Shown in pieces: positions 1 to 21,334 of a stretch of 64,000 nt of DNA. The stretch lies in the NCBI GenBank assembly GCA_037043235.1, contig JAWRVZ010000030.1, forward strand, positions 4,633,501 to 4,697,500. The letters run 5' to 3'. The notes beneath the pieces were generated by a model, which did not search any database, was not told the origin of the DNA, and worked only from the letters and a program-made list of their open reading frames with translations. This DNA comes from Rhodeus uyekii. Its lineage: Eukaryota; Chordata; Actinopteri; Cypriniformes; Acheilognathidae. Numbering within the stretch: the stretch's first letter is position 1; each line of letters opens with the position of its first letter. The translations under genes were made by a program, and so were the position numbers.

Positions 1-486
1 TTATGATTAGCAAAACAAACTTTTCATATTTTGTTCACAAAGGCAGCGAGTCTAAACAAACTCCGAATTGGTCCAGAGCATTTACATTTACAGAGCACAG
101 AGCGGATCATATGCGTGAGTCGGCACATACCAGAAAACATATCGGATCCTTTTGAATTCTGCACAGAACATTATATTTTAAAGAGATGTGAAGGAGATTG
201 GGAGGGAAATGCAGCTTAATTGAGCTCAATGGGTTTGATATAAAAACGTTTTTTTAAAGGGGAGGAGCTGTTCCTGCTCTGTCTTCCTGTTTCAGAGGAA
301 ATTACATCACCACATAAAAAAATGTTGCCTGTTTCAAGGCTTCAGTGGGACTTTAAGAAAGTAAAAATTTCACGCTTAATTTCAAAGTCACTTGTCTACA
401 GGGTTACTACAGTCAACTAAACTAAATCTAAAACCTTAAAAAAAAGAAAAGGAAGTTAAAGAAGAAAAAAAAAGACATATTATAGG

Positions 487-590
487 CTTAAATTTACATT
501 TAAATTTACAATTCTGCATTTGGCAGACGCTTTTATTCAAAGCTACTTACATTGCATTCAAGGTACATATCAACACTAAGACTACTAACT
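487..590 (-). repeat. SINE 3' tail fragment
   Basis: The motif 'catttggcagacgctttta' followed by 'cttacattgcattcaagg' is the reverse complement of the conserved 3' tail of a tRNA-derived fish SINE. A fuller copy lies at 39484-39646. No tRNA-like head is visible here. The rest of 1-714 is myom1 intron with no other recognisable feature. Confidence 0.55.
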
Positions 591-714
591 GAAATAACAA
601 TGATTGTCACATATTATTCTTGACATAATGCTTTCATCATTACTAGTTTGCACACATGTGAGCTATTGTCTTTGTGTAAAATGTGCATGCTTGATATTGT
701 GCATACTAACTCAC

Positions 715-11454
<10,740 letters not shown>

Positions 11455-11488
11455 TGCGTCCTCTTTAGCTCAGACACTGTCTTCAAAT

Positions 11489-12488
11489 CTGAAGCTCTTT
11501 TAGTCAGAAGATTCAAAACTTTCTATCAACACATTAAATATGAACATTAAACCCAGTGATTTATGAGTAGGGTAATCATCGAACAGGAAAGATTTATAAG
11601 TGCCTTAACCTCACAATCAGTTTTCACAAAATTTGATTTGATGGTAGTTTGCAGATTACCGTTTTTTATTTGGAGCACTTCTTGGTTAACCGTTTAGCAC
11701 CAAAACATTCATATTTTGAAACTTCATTAACTTTTTAAATAAAAAATGTGTCTCTAAGTGAATGGCGTTTTCATTTCTTGTTTGCTATCTTAGACAGTGA
11801 ATTAAAAAATATATAGAGTACCACGTTCAGACTTCATAAATAATTTCTAAACCATGAAGAACTGCTAAACATTGTCTTAATTTACCATTATGAGTGAAAT
11901 TTATATATATATAAAGAAGAAAATATATATATACAATATATATATATATATTGTAGAGTATAGGAGAAACTTTCTTACACTATACACACATTATATGTAT
12001 ATGTATAAATGTTTAACCCTATGTACTGCTGGGTAAATATGTACACACACTTAAAACCTCACTGGTATCCTAAGTTAGCTATACTGTATAACGAAATAGT
12101 GACTGTAAGGTTGCTATTATGTAGACGTGGGTATTTTTTATGTCACACATAGATATTGCAATGTAAGAGCCTACAAAATCATTAAAAAGAGACGATCTAT
12201 AGGCTGCCTCATTCTAAATAGATAAGCCTATTTACTTCAAACAATTTCCAACAGTTCAAAAAAGCATCCGGTTCACACTTGCCACCATGCCGTGTGACAA
12301 CATGCCCCTCAAAAGGTCAGCCTGTTTTAAATAAATCTTTTCGATAGCGTTCGATTTATTTATTTTTATTTATTTATTTTTTACAGCTAACCTCGGGAGT
12401 TTTTGCTCATCCCAAAAAGAAAAACTCTTGACCAAAAAAAAAAAACTACACTTGACAAATCTAATGTTCACGCGGCGGTTCATCTCAC
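11489..12488 (-). other. myom1 intron 1
   Basis: Lies between the proposed non-coding first exon and the start-codon exon. Contains a TA-rich tract at 11900-11955. No other feature was recognised. Confidence 0.5.
11900..11955. repeat. TA-rich simple repeat
   Basis: Two short (TA)n runs, 11900-11914 and 11924-11952, separated by an a/g-rich spacer. Confidence 0.85.
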
Positions 12489-12630
12489 CTTGCCAAAGGT
12501 CTGCAAACAGGTCGGAGCCGCGCGTCAGGAACACTCAACCAAGATCCAAATCCAAGCAAAGACGCAAACTGGCACAGCGCTGTGAACGGGGGCTGCTGTC
12601 CACACAACAAAAATAATATTGCCAATGGGA
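12489..12630 (-). other. myom1: myom1 non-coding exon 1 (proposed)
   Basis: The minus strand here is GC-richer than its surroundings and ends in 'ctttggcaag' followed by a strong gtgaga donor at 12488. There is no ATG-led frame continuing into exon 2, so it would be 5' UTR. The start is set about 25-30 bp downstream of the TATA-like/CArG motif at 12655-12664. It was inferred from position and donor; no transcript was available. Confidence 0.5.
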
Positions 12631-12654
12631 AGAATGTCCAGGCGACTCTCACGA

Positions 12655-12664
12655 CCTTTTATGG
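12655..12664 (-). promoter_or_regulatory. CArG box / TATA-like element of myom1
   Basis: The sequence ccttttatgg (ccataaaagg on the minus strand) is a perfect CC(A/T)6GG serum response factor site, and it also contains a TATA-like core. It lies just upstream of the proposed exon 1 of a sarcomeric gene, a class of genes often controlled by SRF. An A/T-rich motif 'ttaaatata' follows at 12677-12685. Confidence 0.5.
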
Positions 12665-14053
12665 CGACAGGGGCTGTTAAATATAGCCGTAGTGCACAGG
12701 AGTATTGGCGCATTTTACGCTCGTGCACGTTCTGTGCCTCATAACGCTTGCGACTTTTGACGTGTTATATTGTTAGTTTACATACGGCTATCATATCAGT
12801 TGGCTGTAACACTTTTAGAAATGTTTTCACATTTGATAACAAATAACCAAGTGACTTATTTAAGGGATGATGGCACAACAGAGTTTTCAAAGAAAACACA
12901 CCACAAAAATAAGTTTGTTAGGATTTATATAAAACATAGATGTTCAACATGAAGACTTCACACTAGTTGTGATGAACTTCACTAAAGCTTTGTAAAACTT
13001 GAACAGAAATACCTATTCACTTTGTAGGGAAAAAAGTACATACACACATTTATCACTGCATAAAGTGCCTGAAAATTGAATTCAGTGAACCAATTAGTTG
13101 AACGGCATTAAGACACTTCAGTAATGTCTGGTTTGTTCAAAAGCAGAGAATTGGACTGTCATACAAAATCAAAAGAGCTGCCTGAATCTCTTAAGGGTGA
13201 ACATTGGAAAGAGATTTCCACTTCAACGCTATAATTATTAGAATTTTTTCTTCTTCGTTTTGAATGAAAGTCTACAGCAGCCCATAAAACTATATACATA
13301 GTAAGAAGTTATGTAAATTAGTACAGAGATGGAGGAGTGATAGAGCTTCAATCTTTAAACCCCTATAGTGCCACCAATGGGTCAAAGATGCACTGATGCT
13401 ATACAATAACTTTAAAACCATAAGACCTATAAACTAAATTAATTTCCTCTTCTTCCTGTGCTCATGCTAAGTCAAATGCCATTGACTTGCATGGTCAATG
13501 TAAGCCTTCCAAGTCCTGACTGGACAGAGATTATTCAACTGTTCCTCTGACTCAAACTGGGAAGGAGAGAATAAATTGAGACTTATAGGTCATAGAGACA
13601 ATCAAAAGTCCTGGAGCAAAGTCCATGCAGGACCATTTCAAGAGAAACAGCTTTTCTGATTCAGGTGAGAACACACCTTTAACACACATTGACAGATCCC
13701 AAATAAGAATATGATTTGTCTGAAAATGCCGAAGCCTGCGCATTCCACACGTAAAATGAGAGACAAACTATAGCGACTACATAAACTTTGGACATTGAAG
13801 ATGCACCTGCTGGTAATTAAGCATTGTGTCATTTTACTGCCATCAGCCAATGAGTTAGCCTGATTCTACTTGGATTCAGACCTCGTGATCACGGATGTGT
13901 TTCCTTTGGAATTATTTATTTTCATAGACTCACTTAATTTTGGAAAGAAAAAAAAAAGACAATTTTGTGTCCCATATAAATCTATCTTGATTTAAGAATG
14001 TTTAGACATTCTTGCTGGAAAACATGAGTAAGATCATCTTTTTTTGTTGTTTG
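12665..14053. other. intergenic, no gene seen
   Basis: Spacer upstream of myom1. Around 13240-13400 there is a sequence with 'cctatagtgccaccaatggg' that resembles a common fish repeat; a relative occurs at 61580-61740. No coding region is supported. Confidence 0.5.
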
Positions 14054-15495
14054 TTTGCAGTCAAGTCAAGTCACCTTTATTTATATAGCGCTTTTTACAA
14101 TGTAGATTGTTTCAAAGCAGCTTTACAGTGGTCACAGGAAAAACAATATAAACAAAGTTTGTTTGGCTGAACAGCAGCCCCAAAAGAGCAGGCGAAACAA
14201 TACAATTGATGAATTTTAAGTGGTAAGTTTCCCCAACTGAGCAAGCCATAGGCGACAGCGGCAAGGAACCAAAACTCCGGCAGGTGACAAAATGAATGAT
14301 GAACAGAATGGAGAAAAAACCTTGGGAGAAACCGGGCTCAGTCGGGGGACCAGTTCTCCTCTGGCCAACAGCCAAACAGTGCATGATTATTATATTGACA
14401 ACAATTCAAGTCCAATATGAAGTCCAATTTGGTCCGGTTGGATTTGGGTCTAGTAGAGTCACGGTCTCCGCAGACACTTCAGGGCAGTGCTGTGCTCGTG
14501 TCCAGGTCCTTCATCTGATCTGGATACGGCCCGGATCCGGCTGACCACGGTAACCTCGGAATAAACAGAGACCAATATCAGCGTAGATGCCATTCTTCTT
14601 CTGATGTATCGAGTACATCAGATGTTATGGGAATGTTCCCGGTTCCAGCTGACTTAAATTATGCAGCCTAACAATAATTTTACATGATTTGGATTAAAAA
14701 TGTATGTATAATGTGTTATGTGTATGCCAGGTTAAAGAGATGCGTTTTTAGTCTACATTTAAACTGACAAAGTTTGTCTGCTTCCCGAACTGTAATAGGA
14801 AGACTGTTCCAGAGTTTAGGAGCTAAATAGGAAAAGGATCGACCGCCAGCAGTTGACTTTGATATTCTAGGTATTATAAGCTGGTCAGTATTTTGGGATC
14901 GCAATAGACGTGAAGGACTATAATGTGTTAAGAGATCGCTCAAGTACTGGGGAGATAAACCATTTAATGCTTTGTAAGTAATTAGCAAGATTTTAAAATG
15001 TATTCAGTGTAATAGGAAGCCAGTGCAGGTTTGACAGAACTGGGCTAATATGCTCATACTTTCTGCTTTCTGGTTCTAGTAAGAACTTGAGCTGCTGCAT
15101 TTTGGACCAGCTGAAATTTGTTTATTAAGCGTGCAGGGCAACCACCTAGTAAAGCATTACAATAATCTAGCCTTGAACTCATGAACGCATGAACTAATTT
15201 TTCTGCATTTGTCTTTGAGAGCATATGTCGTAATTTAGAAATATTTTTAAGATGGAAGAATGCCGTTTTACAGATGCTAGAAACATGGCTTTCAAATGAA
15301 AGATTGGTATCAAAGAGCACACCCAGGTTTCTAACTGACGACGAAGACTTGACAGAGCAGTCATCGAGTGTTAGGCAGTAGTCTAGATTATTACGTGCTG
15401 AACTTTTTGGTCTAATAATTAGAATCTCTGTTTTTTCAGAATTAAGCAGTAGAAAGTTATTAGTCCAATTTTTTATATCAGTTATGCAGTGTACT
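14054..15495 (-). mobile_element. L2/Rex-type LINE, 5'-truncated
   Basis: The minus strand encodes the C-terminal part of a LINE reverse transcriptase. About 15320-15054 reads SFESHVSSICKTAFFHLKNI...SSRLDYCNALLGG...QNAAAQVLTRTRK. After a frameshift, 14988-14716 reads YKALNGLSPQYLSDLL...LWNSLPITVREADKLCQFK. The 3' UTR ends at the motif 'caagtcacctttatttatat'. The sequence around 14300-14400 matches 17573-17680, so both copies are the same family. The 'catatg...YADD' catalytic region is absent. Confidence 0.8.
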
Positions 15496-15639
15496 CATGT
15501 CATTTTAATAAGACATTTATTCATCTTTCAAACACAAATTATATTTTTATACAAAATTATATTTTGATTCTTAAAAATGTTCATAAAAACTAATAATAAC
15601 TAATAATATAAAATAATCCATATGAATCAAGCGGTTTAA

Positions 15640-15990
15640 GTCTTTGGGTTTAAGCCATGTTCAAACCATCTGACCAAATCCGATTTTGGAGCATATCCGA
15701 TCAGATTTAGCAAGTGTGAACAGTCCATTTCAAGGTACATTCATATGTGGTTTGAAATCATATTCAATTTACATTTCTGGAAATCCGTTTCAGTCTAACT
15801 GTTCTGATCAAATTTCAGGTGTTTTATGACTTTCATACTTTTCTCTTTTATTAAACAATTAAAAATTATATGTCATATGTTAATTAATTCTGAAATAAAA
15901 ATATTACTTTTTATTGACCTGACAGCCAATGGTAGCCGGCTTACCCAATTTACACCCTGCTTTTCACAATCGGATTGTTATCCGATCAGA
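15640..15990. repeat. uncharacterised repeat with self-related motifs
   Basis: Carries 'aaatccgattttggagcata', 'gatcagatttagcaagtgtg' and 'caatcggattgttatccgat', motifs typical of dispersed fish DNA transposon remnants (hAT-like). No coding and no clean termini were seen. Confidence 0.3.
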
Positions 15991-16009
15991 GAAAATGCAC
16001 AAAGGGACC

Positions 16010-16440
16010 AGGGGCCTCATGTTCAAAGACTTGCGTTGAATTCATGCTAAAACATTGCGTACGGACAAAAAAAACTGATGTATGATGTATGAATCTCTGC
16101 GTACGAAGGAACCTACGCATATTCTCTTTGTACATCCCGATTAATGTAAAATTTAACCCACATGCAGGAGCACAACACCCCACCCAGTCTCATCCCTTAA
16201 TTAAACTGATTTAAATATGGTAATGAGTCCACATGGGCAAAAGAAAGCAGAAAAAATGGCTAAAGCAAACGGCAAGAAACAAAACTTTACAGAAAGTGAA
16301 TGGAGGTGCTACTATTGGAGGTATAAATGAGAAAAAAATATTTTATTTGGAACTTTGTTCCACCTCCAGAATTAATAGCGAAAGGAAAAAAATGAGTGGG
16401 AGCGTTTGGCTGATGCCGTCAAGACCATACCACAACGTAC
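16010..16440 (+). mobile_element. Harbinger-like element, degraded 5' part
   Basis: Starts with 'ggggcctcatgttcaaagac', like fish Harbinger-type ends. Around 16254-16420 the plus strand, with breaks, reads MAKANGKKQNFTESE, then ILFGTL, then ERKKNEWERLADAVKT. This is the Myb/SANT-like accessory protein pattern of Harbinger elements (the NAIF1-related family). Stop codons and frameshifts make it non-functional. No DDE transposase was found. Confidence 0.55.
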
Positions 16441-16489
16441 ACAAAACAAGTCAGCAAGGCCATGAGAGAAAGGAGCACTATAAAAATGG

Positions 16490-16690
16490 AGCAGAGCACA
16501 TGAGAGACAGGTGAACACATTCAAGCAAACGAGGACTAGACAAGGGCGAGTGGTAACTGGAAATGAGTTGGCGGGACAAGAGGACCACATGGCAAACATG
16601 AACAAAGACAGAGCCGTGTGCTTAGACACAACACAAACAGGCAAACATTAAACAAAGAAAAAATAGACAAGACTGTCAGGACGCAATACT
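16490..16690 (-). repeat. LTR fragment
   Basis: The minus strand begins 'tgacagtcttgtc' and runs through t/c-rich sequence with 'ttcacctgtctctcatgtgc' and a 'tttttatag' TATA-like motif, resembling the 5' part of the LTRs seen elsewhere in this window. The polyadenylation half is not present. Confidence 0.45.
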
Positions 16691-16699
16691 TATTGGTAG

Positions 16700-17343
16700 G
16701 GTCACCAGAGGTCCGGGACTGCATTACAGTAGGCCACCCTACCCCAGATAAGAATATTATTTTAGCTTATTGCCTATTATTTATGTCATAATTTATCTTG
16801 TCAATAGACTGGTTAACATCTATAACATTGTGTAAAAAATATGGGTCAAATAGCCTATAGGTGAATATGCACTCTTTGCTAGTAGATGGCGCTTATGAAA
16901 TAGCAGATTTGTTGCTGTTACATAAAGTAGCGTTAGAACTCTGGCAATGTGTAGCAACACTACGTTATCAGGCATTATACGAAAGTAAAGTGAAAAGAAA
17001 ACACCATCAAAACTTGAAACTCCTGGTCGAAATGCAAAAAGTCATATGTCATAAAGACTATAAATTAAATAAAGTATTCATAATTCATCAGCAGTAAATC
17101 AAAACAATCACTTGACAATGTGGACTATTCAGGGGTTGCAAACTGCTCTGAAAGCATGAGTAGCCTAGAACACGGTTATTTAATTAAATCATACCCTTTT
17201 GAAGTTTATTTATTACAAGCAATATTGCAATTTAAAACCTCCTGAAATTAAAATTGAGAATTTAAAGCGGAACACGTAAGTGACTGGATCTGAAATTAGA
17301 TTATCCACACTTTCGTAAGATATTGACCCCGCGTTCAGCACTA
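16700..17343. other. intergenic, nothing recognised
   Basis: AT-rich sequence between an LTR fragment and a LINE copy. A 78-codon open frame at 16861-17097 has no family resemblance and is judged to be chance. Confidence 0.5.
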
Positions 17344-17867
17344 TAGTCAAGTCAAGTCACCTTTATTAATATAGCGCTTTTTACAATGTAGATTGTTTCA
17401 AAGCAGCTTTATAGGAAAAACAATATATACAAAGTTTGTTTGGCTGAACAGAAGCCCCAAAAGAGCAGGTGAATCAATACAATTGATGAATTTTAAGTGT
17501 TAAGTTTCCCCAACTGAGCAAGCCATAGGCGACAGCGGCAAGGAAGCAAAACTCTGGCAGGTGACGTAACGAATGAAGAATAGAATGGAGAAAAAACCTT
17601 GGGAGAAACCAGGCTCAGTTGGGGGACCAGTTCTCCTCTGGCCAACAGCCAAACAGTGTATGATTATTATATTGACAACAATTCAAGTCCAATTTGGTCC
17701 GGTTAGAGATGGGTTCATGATCGTCACAGGGGAGGGTCTAGTAGAGTCACGGTCTCCGCAGACACTTCAGGGCAGTGCTGTGCTCGTGTCCAGGTCCTTC
17801 ATCTGATCTGGATACGGCCCGGATCCGGCTGACCATGGTAACCTCAGAATAAACAGAGACCAATATC

Positions 17868-18259
17868 TGTCATGGTTCTGTCAGGTTCTGTTTCTAGTGA
17901 CAGAACCGTGGCACTGCTCTTCCTCCTGTGTTTGTGTCTCGTTAGTGTCTGCCCCGCCTTCTCGTTTCCTGCAATCATTCCCAGCTGTCTCTGATCACTC
18001 CTCCCCTCATGTGTGCTATATATTCCCTCAGTGTTTGCTGTCTGACGTGGCGTCGTTGTCTTTGCATGTTTGTTTCCCAGTAGGGTTGTTCCTGGTGTCT
18101 GATCATTCCGTCCCATCCGGTTGGTCATTTATGTTTCTATTTTTATGCTAGTTATGTTTTCCCCCTCGTGGGTTTTTCCTTTGTTATGTTATGTTTTCCT
18201 TATCTGAGAATAAACTATATTTCCCCTACGCTTGAGTCCTCCCTGAACGTTTCGTGACA
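17868..18259 (+). repeat. 5' LTR
   Basis: Starts TGTCATGG and ends GTGACA. It has a 'ctatatattccc' TATA-like motif at about 18018-18029 and a polyadenylation signal AATAAA at 18210-18215. Directly downstream is 'gaacgacgccaccaac'; no obvious tRNA-complementary primer site beginning TGG was seen. Confidence 0.9.
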
Positions 18260-18275
18260 GAACGACGCCACCAAC

Positions 18276-19166
18276 ATGAGGACTCAGCGGTGGAGGGATC
18301 CCGTCAGCCCAGCCAGGGCCAAGAGGGCAGTAAACCTGTTCTATGCAGTGGTGGCTGTGCGAGCTTGGAGGCTGCACAGGGCCGCCAACCCGGATGTTGC
18401 CATGGAGGCCGTTCCTGAGTGTCCCACGGGCTACCCGGAGATGGTTCCAGTGTGCACAGAGGTGACTGAGGAGCCTGCAGTGCCTCTGGTCACCCCCACC
18501 ATCGCTAAGAAGGCGGTTGACCTTTTCTTTATTATTGCAGCAGTTCATGCCTGGAGAAGGCATAGACCTGTTGAATCCGATACGCCTCAGGAGACGCTGC
18601 CTGACCCGCAGGCCGACCCAGAGCCCTTGCCGCCTGACCCGCCGGCCGAGCCTGGACTCTCGCTGCCTGACCCGCCGGCCTAGCCTGGACTCTCGCCGCC
18701 TGACCCGCCGGCCTAGCCTGGACTCTCGCCGCCTGACCCGCCGGCCGAGCCTGGACTATCGCCGCCTGACCCGTCGGCCGAGCCTGAACTCTTGCCGCTT
18801 GACGCGCCGACCGAGCCTGGACTCTGCCTACCTGAACTTTTGCGGTCTGACCCGCCGGATTTACTTGAACTCTGCCTGCCTGAACTATTGTGGTCTAACC
18901 CGCCAGATCCGCCGGATTCACCGGAGCCCACCTGGCTCAATCCGCCTGAACCGCCAGACCCCCCAGTCCCGCGGGAGCCCACCTGGCTCAATCCGCCGGG
19001 CGCCCCTGATCCGCCCGACTCACTGGAGCCCACCTGGCTCAATCCGCCGGTCCCGCCTGATCCGCCAGACCTGCCGGTCCCGCTAGAGCCTTCCTGGCTC
19101 ATCCCTCCTGTTCCCCCTCCCTGGACTTTATTTCTTTTTTCTCTTTGGGGACTGTTTATTTTTTAG
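18276..19166 (+). pseudogene. LTR-element ORF: duplicated motif plus proline-rich repeats
   Basis: The frame stays open for 297 codons except for two TAG codons at 18681-18683 and 18714-18716, so the visible intact part is 135 aa. N-terminus: a 24-residue motif occurs twice, at residues 12-35 and 74-97, with shared key residues P..AK(R/K)AV(N/D)LF(Y/F), a hydrophobic run, then AWR.HR. Middle: 33-bp tandem repeats encoding PDPPAEPGLSP. Then come three EPTWLNPP repeats and a hydrophobic C-terminal tail, WTLFLFSLWGLFIF. I recognise no known family. The hydrophobic tail could be a membrane anchor, but that is inference. It is not a gag or pol protein I recognise. The two stops lie in adjacent repeat units, where GAG has become TAG. 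Confidence 0.65.
18630..18828 (+). repeat. 33-bp tandem repeat, about six units
   Basis: Unit 'cctgacccgccggcc(g/t)agc' followed by 'ctggactctcgccg', repeated six times with increasing divergence toward the right. It encodes an 11-residue proline-rich period. Units two and three carry the identical g-to-t change that makes TAG, suggesting that one unit was copied after mutation. Confidence 0.85.
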
Positions 19167-19369
19167 GTTTTTTGTTGTTTTTCTTGGACATTTCTGAATT
19201 TGCCTTTTATTTTGTATGCACTGTCTTTGATTTCTGTTGATATTATCTGTTTGCCCTCCCTCCCGTTCCTGATTTTTCCCTTTTTTTTTTCTTGAGCTCC
19301 GTCATGTGTGTTGGTTGTGGGTTGTTAAATGTAGGAACGCCAGGTGGCGTCCCTTTAGAGGGGGGGTAG

Positions 19370-19751
19370 TGTCATGGTTCTGTTTCTAGTGACAGAACCG
19401 TGGCACTGCTCTTCCTCCTGTGTTTGTGTCTCGTTAGCATCTGCCCCGCCTTCTCGTTTCCTGCAATCATTCCCAGCTGTCTCTGATCACTCCTCCCCTC
19501 ATGTGTGCTATATATTCCCTCAGTGTTTGCTGTCTGACGTGGCGTCGTTGTCTTTGCATGTTTGTTTCCCAGTAGGGTTGTTCCTGGTGTCTGATCATTC
19601 CGTCCCATCCGGTTGGTCATTTATGTTTCTATTTTTATGCTAGTTATGTTTTCCCCCTCGTGGGTTTTTCCTTTGTTATGTTATGTTTTCCTTATCTGAG
19701 AATAAACTATATTTCCCCTGCGCTTGAGTCCTCCCTGAACGTTTCGTGACA
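19370..19751 (+). repeat. 3' LTR
   Basis: Nearly identical to 17868-18259 but lacking its 10-bp internal duplication. Ends GTGACA followed by the target-site copy aatatc. Confidence 0.9.
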
Positions 19752-20306
19752 AATATCAGCGTAGATGCCATTCTTCTTCTGATGTATCGAGTACATCAGG
19801 TGTTATGGGAATGTTCCCGGTTCCGGCTTATCTAAATTATGCAGCCTAACAATCATTTTACATGATTTGGATTAAAAATGCATGTATAATGTGTTATGTG
19901 TATGCCAGGTTGAAGAGATGTGTTTTTAGTCTATATGTTTTTAGTCTATATAGAAAACTATTTTTCCAATCCGTTTCCTTTCACAGCAGTCCTGACGGGT
20001 GTGTGAGTTTATTTAGAATGCAATTGTCACTGCTGTAAACCCCAATAAATAAAAATAATTATTTGAAAAATATAATTTTTGTGCAACCGTTAGGCCCCTC
20101 CCCATTGTAGGCCCCGGGGTATGTATTCATATTACTCAAGCAAACTAGATTTTTCCGGTATGGAATTTTAGAAATGGTTAGATTACCTTCCTAAGCCTCT
20201 GACCTTATAGGTCTCTTCCTTTCAAAGGCCATCTCAGCTGTGGTTTGCACTATCAATAGCCATGCTATTGTTACCCTCATCACATGCAACACATACCAAC
20301 AACAAT

Positions 20307-20307
<1 letters not shown>

Positions 20308-20344
<37 letters not shown>
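20308..20344. repeat. (TG)n microsatellite
   Basis: Continuous tg dinucleotides, interrupted once near the start. The surrounding 19976-20490 holds no recognised gene. Confidence 0.95.
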
Positions 20345-20348
<4 letters not shown>

Positions 20349-20487
20349 TAGAGAGATACATATAAATAAATAGAAAGAAAGGAGGGGCCCCTGTGGCAAC
20401 CAGCCTACAATGTCTCATGCAGGTCTAACAGATATGCATAAATAGTGCCAGACTACGGGAAAAAAACATAGGAAATAATACACACAC

Positions 20488-20715
20488 ACTCGGTTTCGCT
20501 ATCTTTGTGGGGACTCTCCATAGTCATAATGATTTTTATTCTGTACAAACTCTATATTCTAACCCCATACACTAACCATACCCCTAAATCTATCATTACA
20601 GAAAACCTTCTGCATTTTTATGTTACTTTTTTTAAAATATGTTTATTAATATGTATATTACTGCTGGCTGGTCCCCACAATGTATGGTTTTACTGGTACT
20701 CTATATATATTTTTA
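20488..20715. repeat. cyprinid 'gtggggact ... ggtccccac' repeat
   Basis: The left motif 'tttgtggggactctccatag' and the right motif 'ctggtccccacaatgta' form a loose inverted pair around 'ctaaccatacccctaaatct', a dispersed repeat common in fish. Non-coding. The sequence from 20716 to 21334 shows nothing further. Confidence 0.45.
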
Positions 20716-21334
20716 ATTCACTGTCTACGATAGCAAACAAAAAATGAAAACAGACTGAAGAAGTTTCCCTTGGCTGGGAATGCATGCAGTTCCAGTTATA
20801 TTGATTCCAATCAAGCCAAAAGAGAATTGCTTGCTCATCCTGGAAAAAGTGTGTGCATGTTCAGGCTACCTGCCTGTTTATGAGACTGTTGTTGTCATGA
20901 ATATGCTTGCGTATTTCTGTCCCTCATCAAAGGATTTTTGTAGTCGTGTTTGGAAAAACACATGTTTGGCTGACCATGAAATGGCATGGGTTTAAACACA
21001 GCTGTTGCACTTACATCTTTTAACATGATATCATACTTTGCTTTTGTCATAGCCTACAACAAATCACACTATAGTCTCCCATTGTTATAATGTTCAATCT
21101 TGGGTTGCTGTATAGCAATTCCAAAAATTAATTTATAGGCATTGAGGGATTATAGGACATTTTTTATACCTTCTTGCATGTAATTAATGTGTGACTACCG
21201 GAAAAATCATAATGCATTCTCAAAAGTGTGGCACAGAGTAAGTATGCTCTCTTGTGGCCATACAGTGGAATAAAATGCTACATAGTAATCCTGATTATGA
21301 ATGATAGTCATGCCCTTCAAGGAGTTAGGAGAGC

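Larger units (their letters stand above)
17868..19751 (+). mobile_element. young non-autonomous LTR retrotransposon
   Basis: Two nearly identical LTRs, 17868-18259 (392 bp) and 19370-19751 (382 bp; the difference is one 10-bp duplication near the 5' end), begin TGTCATGG and end TTTCGTGACA. A polypurine tract 'agaggggggtag' (19358-19369) directly precedes the 3' LTR. The 6-bp sequence aatatc flanks both sides (17862-17867 and 19752-19757), and the LINE copy at 14 kb shows the site once. The LTRs differ by only about three substitutions, so insertion was recent. There is no gag, protease, RT or integrase; the interior instead encodes a proline-rich protein. Confidence 0.9.
17344..19975 (-). mobile_element. 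L2/Rex-type LINE 3' end, split by an LTR element
   Basis: 17344-17867 and 19752-19975 together match 14054-14760, including 'caagtcacctttat', 'ggagaaaaaaccttgggaga' and 'gtagatgccattcttcttc'. The 1.88-kb LTR element at 17868-19751 interrupts this copy after 'accaatatc'. The uninterrupted copy at 14054-15495 shows the pre-insertion order at about 14569-14585. Only the non-coding 3' part is present. Confidence 0.8.
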
